From Euborellia annulipes (taxonomy: Eukaryota > Arthropoda > Insecta > Dermaptera > Anisolabididae): DNA of 64,000 nt. Under the pieces are notes generated by a model. That model made no database searches. It was not told where the DNA came from and saw only the letters and a program-made list of their open reading frames with translations. The DNA lies in contig JAKCPI010012726.1 of NCBI GenBank assembly GCA_023213315.1, forward strand, positions 1-64,000, read 5' to 3'. The stretch's first letter is position 1. Each line of letters starts with the position of its first letter. Positions 57,919 through 64,000 of this stretch are shown here, in pieces. The position numbers were made by a program, and so were the translations under genes.

Positions 57919-60200
57919 ACGACTCCTCCCTCAACAAGGATAACCTCCCCACTGATATTCATCCCCGCCAATGGCATTACCTAGAATATTTTGACTTCCT
58001 TGTGTCTTTAATGATCCTATATATAGTGCTAAAGCTTGTGTTCAATTTTGTATCTATTTACAGTGACTTTAAAAAATAGGCAAAAAATCTGATATATAAA
58101 ATTTTCAAATCATTTTGTACGTGACGTTTTTTTTATCAAATCACCTTGAAAGTAAGATTTTATTTAATCTTTAGTAAAAGTTCATCCAATTATGATACGA
58201 GGTTGTAAAAAAGTCATACCCTTAATATGCACACACAGTCATCAAATTAATAAAATACTTCGAATTTTTGTTTTTTATTTTATTATTCTAATTTGACATT
58301 ACAGTACTTATCAAAAACTGTTTGAATATCCACAACCTAATGGAGATAGGGGGGCGTCACTCGGAGTTTTTATCTTCTCACAGATGGCGTGAACTTTCAG
58401 TTTTTTTTGTTTTTATTTATATTTTAAGTTAAGGGGGGGGGGGGTAACTGCCCCCCCTTAATATGTCCACACCCCTGGTCTTTTCAAGAGGCAGAAGCGA
58501 GACTTTTACCTCTGTACATTGATAAAATTTACCCTGGGCGCTTCCAGGACTTGTCTAAATCTCTGCAAGACCGAAGAGGCTTATTAGGGTATGAAGAGCC
58601 TCTTGCGTAACTGCCTATGGCCAAGTTCTATGATACGCGATTCAAAAAATTTAAGAGACAAGATAAAATATTGTTATAAAATAAAAATTATGATGGAATA
58701 ATCTCTCTATTGTATGCTCTGTTGGTCTGATAAGGGGCCAGGGGGGGAGGTCTCTGCCCTAACAGAAAGGAGAGATACTCTATGTATTTAGCTATCAAAT
58801 AAAACTTATTCACAACTCAAATTAATGGATCCATTTGGCTGAGTGATTATTCATGGCTGCATTAATTGTTTGAGATAGTAGAAGGTAGCGGGGGGGGGAT
58901 TCGTAAATGTTTCGAGCGCCACTCAGGCTCATCCTCAGAGACAAAACATTTTGAAATCAAATCAAATTTAAAATAAGGTGCATGAACCCCAACTCGAGTA
59001 CAAGTGTACTATATAATTTTGATAAGAGAATCAAAGGGAAAACGGCGGTGACAAGTGAAAGTCGATGGCAATGTGGAGGCCGTCGGAGGCCGTGACCTCG
59101 TTCAACCTGGCCTCCGTTACGCAAGGTCCCCTTCCTTACTCTGGCCTGGTCATCTTATTCACACTTTGGATCACAATCATTCATTCACTTTAGAGATACT
59201 CAGACACTATTATTATTACACCCGTATAACAATCGCATAGTAGAAAAAAAATTAAAAAATAAACTCTCTCTGTTCTCAATTATACAGTATTTCAAATCCT
59301 ATCCAATTTCATAATTATTGTTACTCTTTGAAAAGAGAGTAGGGGAAATACCCTGCACCCGGTGGTGAGGTATACAAATTTTAACAAAGGGCACGCTCCT
59401 AGTTTGATAAAAAGAAAAGAATTGAATGTTGATATATTGCATTAGGGGTTTAAATATTTATTTATTTTTTATTGAAATACGGATGGCTACCGGGTCACCC
59501 ATCCGAGGCATCGCTTAACCACAACGATTGTGGGAACTGTTCCTTAAACTTGTTACCATGCCCCACGGCATAATTATAATTTGATTCGTTATAAAGAAAA
59601 CAATCAAAAATTCAAATTAATTGTTCGGTACTGTCGGAAACTAAATATATTACGTTTTAATATATGACGACACAAAAACCTGGTGTGGCAAACACAACAA
59701 CCGAAGAGAAAATTGTGTGTGTGCTTTGTTATAGAAATAACAAAGTTTTTTTTTATAATTTTGTATGTAAGCCCTAACATTCCATGACTTTGGTTTCGTG
59801 CTGATTGGAAGGGGAGGGGGATGTCATTGTTGGGAGCGTTCGCCCCCCCTCCCCCCTGTAGCTAACAAGTCAAATCGATTTTTATCGTGATATAAATTTT
59901 AGTCTTTAAAGTTTTCTCATATAAAAAGCACTCATGTGCGATATCCTGCTCACTACCACATTAGTATCTGAACATCTTGATCTACATTATTAGGGAAAGA
60001 ACGTAGAGATTTGATATTATTTCTAATGAAATCTTTTGCCTACAATTGCGATGTAGCAATACCATCTTGTGAGGAAATGTCCGCTACAACTTGTTAGAAA
60101 TTTCTGCATTCTCTTCTCCGTTTTACTCTATTCATAACCGTTACTATTAATACAACAATTCATTGTTTTGACGTTTGTTTAACTGTATAAACCTCTAGTC
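57919..60200. other. Mixed non-coding stretch
   Basis: Includes G- and C-runs (58434-58456), the hairpin motif at 58909-58938 (minus: CTGAGGAT-GAGC...GCTC-GAAACATT), and a GC-richer patch at about 59040-59170 whose 61-residue plus frame is not recognised. Repeat B scrap at 59625-59735. No gene supported. Confidence 0.45.
59625..59735 (-). repeat. Repeat B head fragment, reverse
   Basis: CTGTCGGAAACTAAATATAT, then GACACAAAAACCTGGTGTGG and a short decayed hairpin arm (GTGTGTGCTTTG). The body is absent. Confidence 0.65.
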
Positions 60201-60435
60201 GCCCTCGGGCTTGGTCTAGTGACTACCGTGCTGGCCTTCTAAACCAAGGGTCGCGGGTTCGGATCCCAGGCAGTCCGATGGTTTTATTAAGCCATTTGGA
60301 TACCAAAGAATGCCTGGACCCCTAATAGATATATTCAATATTAACGGTTATAGTAAAAGTCTTATATGGCCTGAGTTGCCGAAAAGACTGTGTGAGTGTG
60401 TGAGTGTGAATGAGAAAAAAGTTTATTAAAAAAAA
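60201..60435 (+). mobile_element. SINE family T, copy 8, near full length
   Basis: Head GCCCTCGGGCTTGGTCTAGT with box B GGGTTCGGATCCC, a shortened AAGCCATTTGGATACC hairpin, GCCTGGACCCCTAAT, TATGGCCTGAGTTGCCG, AAAAGACTGTGTGAGTG tract, GAATGAGAAAAAAG and a short A tail. Confidence 0.9.
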
Positions 60436-61416
60436 GTGGCAAGATCACAGGCAGCGCCCCATGCAAAATGAATAGAGGTTGTCTGCCCTATTATGACAAT
60501 TCTATTGGCGCCAGCTTATCTCTTCGCATGCAACACCTTTTGAACCTTACACATTAAAAAATACCCTTTGTATATTTTTTTAAAATTCAATTTGTTAATC
60601 AAAATTTTTTTTTTTATTGTCACCTAATTGGTACATATCAAGTTGTTTAGAATATCTCATTCAATTTGATTGATGATAATATTGAGATAAACCTTCTAAT
60701 CTTTCCTGGCACTTGTTTTAATAGTGCCTAGTATTATTCTCCTTATGATGTTGTCGCCCTGAGGCCGATGGCTAAGTCTCTAGGATTACGAGATATAAAT
60801 AATATATCCAGGGGGGAAAAAATTTTAAGCCCATATTAAATTCAATGTATTAAAATTATCCGTAACAAAATTAAGTGGACATGCTTTTATCTTTTGCTCT
60901 AATTAGGAGAAGTTTGTAAAATGATTAATGATTTTGATATAATCGGATAATTATGGTTTAAAAAAAGTTCAATTTATCGGCTGAATGATGGAAAACACCC
61001 GGACCATCGCAGGGCCTGAATTTTTAAGAGGAAATGACTAGAATTAATTGGAAGTGTAATTTGAGATTATGTGAGGTGAACACCTGCATGTAAATCAGCG
61101 CTTAGGCTCACCAATCAAGAATACAACGAAAATTTCCAGTCTCATCAAATTATTATTTCCGAAGAAGAATATCAAACAAGCAAGGATATTTTCAGGAAGT
61201 TGCATTACGTATGACATAATAACATCCTCAAGGACGAATCATTGAACTAATAGCCAGACAAGAGAGAGAAAAAAAATCAGCTCCTGAAATGACCAGCCAA
61301 CTTGTTTTCCATTTTTAAAACAAATATTTGACATTCGTACCTAATGAATTATAATAAGCTTAGTACAAATTTTCACTGTCATCGACCGCGTTTAATTGGT
61401 ATAAATAACTTGGAAT
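60436..61416. other. Non-coding stretch
   Basis: AT-rich with a somewhat more complex zone at about 60980-61340. A short plus frame there (61107-61212, with residues FQSHQIIISEEEYQTSKDIF) reads like protein but is too short to assign. No gene called. Confidence 0.4.
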
Positions 61417-61417
61417 T

Positions 61418-61448
61418 TATATAGCTCCTGGTATTGGTGTATTCAGTC
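61418..61448 (+). promoter_or_regulatory. Candidate core promoter (TATA plus initiator)
   Basis: TATATA at 61418-61423 and TCAGTC at 61443-61448. The arthropod initiator consensus TCAGTY puts +1 at 61445, 27 bp from the TATA start. The following sequence reaches an ATG at about 61481 (MQHSPRRAKKKKSDL) that runs into the hAT MITE at 61528. If real, its transcript unit is disrupted or non-coding. Confidence 0.3.
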
Positions 61449-61527
61449 GATCACAACTCTCTACAAAAGTGCAAAAATAAATGCAACACAGTCCTAGAAG
61501 AGCAAAAAAAAAAAAATCAGATCTAGC

Positions 61528-61762
61528 CAGTGGCGTCATTTGGGGGAGGGGGGCGGCAGGGGTGGCATTTGCATTTTTATAAAATTTTATATTATTTTAA
61601 ATAAAATATTACAAAATATATCTACGAATATATAAAATTAAATTAAACAATTAATTAAATTAAATATCTTTTGGCCAAATTTGACTACCTATTTGTAAGT
61701 AAATTTTAAGAAAAAAAATGTCTGCTCCCCCCCCCCAAGAAAAAGTTGAAATGACGCCACTG
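61528..61762. mobile_element. hAT MITE with CAGTGGCGTCATTT TIRs
   Basis: 235 bp with a 14-bp perfect TIR (CAGTGGCGTCATTT) and flanks GATCTAGC (61520-61527) and GATCTAGA (61763-61770), 7 of 8 identical. A G-run lies near the left end and a C-run near the right end. Confidence 0.88.
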
Positions 61763-62002
61763 GATCTAGAATAGTATTTAGAAATTTTGTTAGTGCGATA
61801 GACTGACTGGGAAGTTGGATGAACTGGCAAGAATTTTAGAGAAAGAAACACTGGTCTAGTTCTCCTTAGGGATAAAATAACAAAAAAATAAAAATCCATT
61901 AGGTTACAGCGCCATTTGTAGAATTTTAGAATCTTATAATATTAAATCCCCCCCCCCCGTCGCGAAGCGTCTTGTCTAGTCTCTCGGTGCGGCGGGTTCG
62001 GT

Positions 62003-62137
62003 ACCATGGGCGTAACTAGAGAATTTGGCTAGGGGGGGGGGGCAAGGGACCAGCCATCCTCCGGGGGGCCTGGAAGGCCCCATATTGACTCAATTTTTCT
62101 TAGGGAGCCCCGGGACCCCCCTAATTACGCCCATGGT
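62003..62137. mobile_element. MITE with ACCATGGGCGTAA ends
   Basis: 135 bp with TIR ACCATGGGCGTAACTAG at the left and its complement (one mismatch) at the right. Same family as 57297-57484 in opposite orientation, as shown by shared internal words. Confidence 0.8.
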
Positions 62138-62324
62138 CGGCACATAGGAAGCTTCCCTTCCTATATCATTCCTACATCACCCCCTCCCCCTAGATCGTCT
62201 TTGACTGGTCAAATCATAAGCCTTGACGTATGTTTATACGTTATAATGCTAATAATTGTAGATCATTTTTAAACATTAAGTTCTGTCTATGTTCAAAATT
62301 AAGCATAATGTAAATGTGAATGAT

Positions 62325-62400
62325 AAGAGAAATCTGGTGGGACAAGCACAGAACACAACTTTCAATTACCGAAGGTTGTGGGCTGTGCGTCCAGATTGTT
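62325..62400. repeat. Repeat B hairpin head, solitary
   Basis: AATCTGGTGGGACAAGCACA, ACACAACTTTC, ACCGAAGGTTGTGGGCTGTG, CGTCCAGATT: both arms of the repeat B head without the body, suggesting the hairpin can exist as an independent unit. Confidence 0.7.
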
Positions 62401-62858
62401 TTATATATATTTTTATTTGTAAGCTTGAACAAGAGGTAGTTCCCCCATGTATTTTTTTTTGTCAACTTTTGTAAGGGGTGGTTCATCTTCATGTTAGTTT
62501 TTCTAAAAAATGTTATTTTTGCAAGTCAAATAAAATTATTTCCATTTGTTTCTAACTTTGACATGGGGGGTACTTGCAATCCCTTCAATTTTATTCGTAG
62601 GTATTTTAATAAAAAGATAGAGTTGCCATTTGATTAATCAATAGCAACTGTTCTGTTTCTATTTCCGTACCATCCATCCACCTTTTTAATCCACCCTAAT
62701 TAAAATGAATATCTCATTTTGTCCTCAAAATGGTTTGAAGTCCACTTTACTCTTGTACATCGTATTATTATTTTTTTAACTCACCTAACCTGTCGGAATT
62801 TTACAATTTTCTTCAGAGATAATTCAATCTAGAATGTTATTTAAATCAATGAAGTTAG

Positions 62859-63103
62859 TGCAGCCCAAAATAAAAGCCTCCGATTTGATACAATTCAACG
62901 AGACGTTTCGGGTGAATTTTATTCACCCATCTTCAGTCCTTCAAAATTGTTAAAGTGCCGGAGTTGGTCATAAATGTAAATTTACATGTATTGACTAACT
63001 CCGGGACTTTAACAATTTTGAAGGACTGAAGATGGGTAAATAAAATTCACCCGAAACGTCTCGTTGAATTGTATCAAATCGGAGGCTTTTATTTTGGCTG
63101 CAC
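62859..63103. repeat. Foldback 2: 245-bp palindrome with GAAACGTC motifs
   Basis: Two arms of about 120 bp meet at TAAATGTAAATTTACATGTA with essentially no loop and only a few mismatches. Each arm contains CTGAAGAT-GGGT(G/A)AA-...-TTCACCC-GAAACGTC (plus copy at 63026-63060, minus copy at 62902-62936) and an outer GTGCAGCC(A)AAATAAAAGCC. Confidence 0.9.
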
Positions 63104-63227
63104 CTGCTCCTTCTGCTGTCTATAGAATATTATTTGGTTGTTATTACTGTATTTAGCTTATATGAAATCGGGAATGTTAAAGTCGTATATATTTTATAAA
63201 AAAAAGCAATTTTATTTTCTCTGGCCA

Positions 63228-63259
63228 ACGTTTCGTATCCCCTTCTAGTCCTTCGTCAG
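63228..63259 (-). repeat. CTGACGA...GAAACGTT motif
   Basis: On the minus strand CTGACGAAGGACTAGAAGGG leads to GATACGAAACGTTGGCC. The intervening stem is poorly formed here. Same overall layout as the other hairpin motifs in the window. Confidence 0.5.
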
Positions 63260-63499
63260 GGCTGACAGAAGGGGCGTAAATAACACCCCCGCAGACCCCG
63301 CAATGCGTAATCATTTTCCGGCTCTTCCTTCCATAGAACCAATGTTGCCTGTGAATTTGACGAGTTTGAAGTTTGCGGTATTAACTCGTCCGGCAAACTT
63401 GAAATTTTAATTTTTTGTTTTTTCCACTTACCTGAATTTTTATTTAACGTTAGTTGTCGTTGTCGGCGTCGTCGGGGTCACCACTTTTGTGGTATTACT

Positions 63500-63864
63500 C
63501 AGGGGCGCCGAAATTTGAATCGGGGGGGGGGCAAATTTTTTTTTTTAGAAAATTAAAATAATTTAATATGTTCAAATAGTATAAAACAAAAACAAATCTA
63601 CTATAAAACTTTAAAAATTTTAAATAAAATCACAATTTTAATAAAATTAAAATTTTAAAAAATTTGCTAGTGATTTTATCAAAAATTTGGAAAAAAATGA
63701 ATTTCTTACTCTTTTAATTTTTTTTAATTTAGAAGATTTTATTTTTCAAACGTAAAAATATATCATTTTTAAAAATAAATGAAATAAAAGAAGACATATT
63801 TCCCCCCTCTGCCCCTTCCTGCCAGGGCAATGTACCCTTGCCCCCCCCAGTTCCGGCGCCTATG
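63500..63864. mobile_element. hAT-like MITE with GGCGCCG ends
   Basis: Starts CAGGGGCGCCGAAATTTG and ends CCGGCGCCTATG. A G-run near the left and a C-run near the right mirror each other. The flanks GTATTACT and GTATATTA are only partly alike, so the duplication has decayed or the ends are slightly off. The window then runs out in AT-rich DNA. Confidence 0.65.
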
Positions 63865-64000
63865 GTATATTACTATATAACTTAGAGTAATATCCTTTAT
63901 AAATAAATTAAATAAGAGAGGCGTGTTCAGGAAGGGATCTGGTTTATTTATTTACCAAACAATAACAATAATTGATTATAAAAATTAAATATTTTTCAAT

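Overview
This window looks like nuclear DNA from an arthropod, most likely a crustacean such as a copepod, although the species cannot be proven from sequence alone. It is very AT-rich, with spliced genes (GT-AG introns), an arthropod-like V-ATPase proteolipid, abundant short non-autonomous transposons and a tRNA-derived SINE. No bacterial features (operons, Shine-Dalgarno sites, CRISPR) are present. Most long open frames are chance frames in low-complexity or repeat DNA; real coding sequence is a small fraction of the window.

Genes. The only gene complete in the window is the three-exon V-ATPase c subunit (16 kDa proteolipid) gene on the + strand, ATG at 51324 to TAG at 53298, 162 residues. 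About 1.7 kb upstream and divergent on the - strand, the first five coding exons of PWP2 (a WD40 ribosome-biogenesis protein) run from 49644 down to 47811; the remaining roughly 80 percent of that protein was not found. A 110-residue intronless frame at 55399-55731 (-) looks coding but is not recognised. Degenerate coding fragments occur at 57550-57918 (a repeat-associated arthropod protein family, one internal stop), 46236-46415 (weak resemblance to the tail of SWIM/YqaJ-type proteins), 34751-34915 and 26876-27084.

Layout. 1-4902: AT-rich DNA with one hAT MITE. 4903-8376: two copies of an AGCT-rich TIR element (called A) arranged tail to tail as a 3.5-kb inverted repeat. 8583-8844: a 130-bp Helitron-like element abutting half of a TIR element (called C). 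10219-14094: a three-level nest, with a hAT element (8-bp TSD) holding a third A copy (TA TSD), which holds another hAT MITE (8-bp TSD, empty site visible in the other two copies). 14.2-35.3 kb: copies of the SINE (T), of a hairpin-headed repeat (B), and several MITEs separated by apparently non-coding DNA. 35.3-45.6 kb: mostly non-coding, with a GC-rich island near 39.9 kb and hAT elements near 42 kb. 45.6-53.6 kb: the gene-bearing part, with a SINE in a PWP2 intron that itself carries a hAT MITE. 53.7-64 kb: AT-rich DNA, the orphan frame, more hAT-like MITEs with long G or C runs, and a perfectly folding inverted repeat near 63 kb.

Themes. (1) Nested insertion is widespread and can be ordered from target-site duplications. 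(2) At least seven unrelated loci carry the pattern CTGANGA(W) - short stem - GAAAC(RTY), which resembles a hammerhead-ribozyme core or a known retroelement 3' hairpin; two of them sit inside large foldbacks. (3) The V-ATPase gene carries three perfect TCACATGA (M-box) octamers in its promoter and introns, suggesting MiT/TFE-type lysosomal control.
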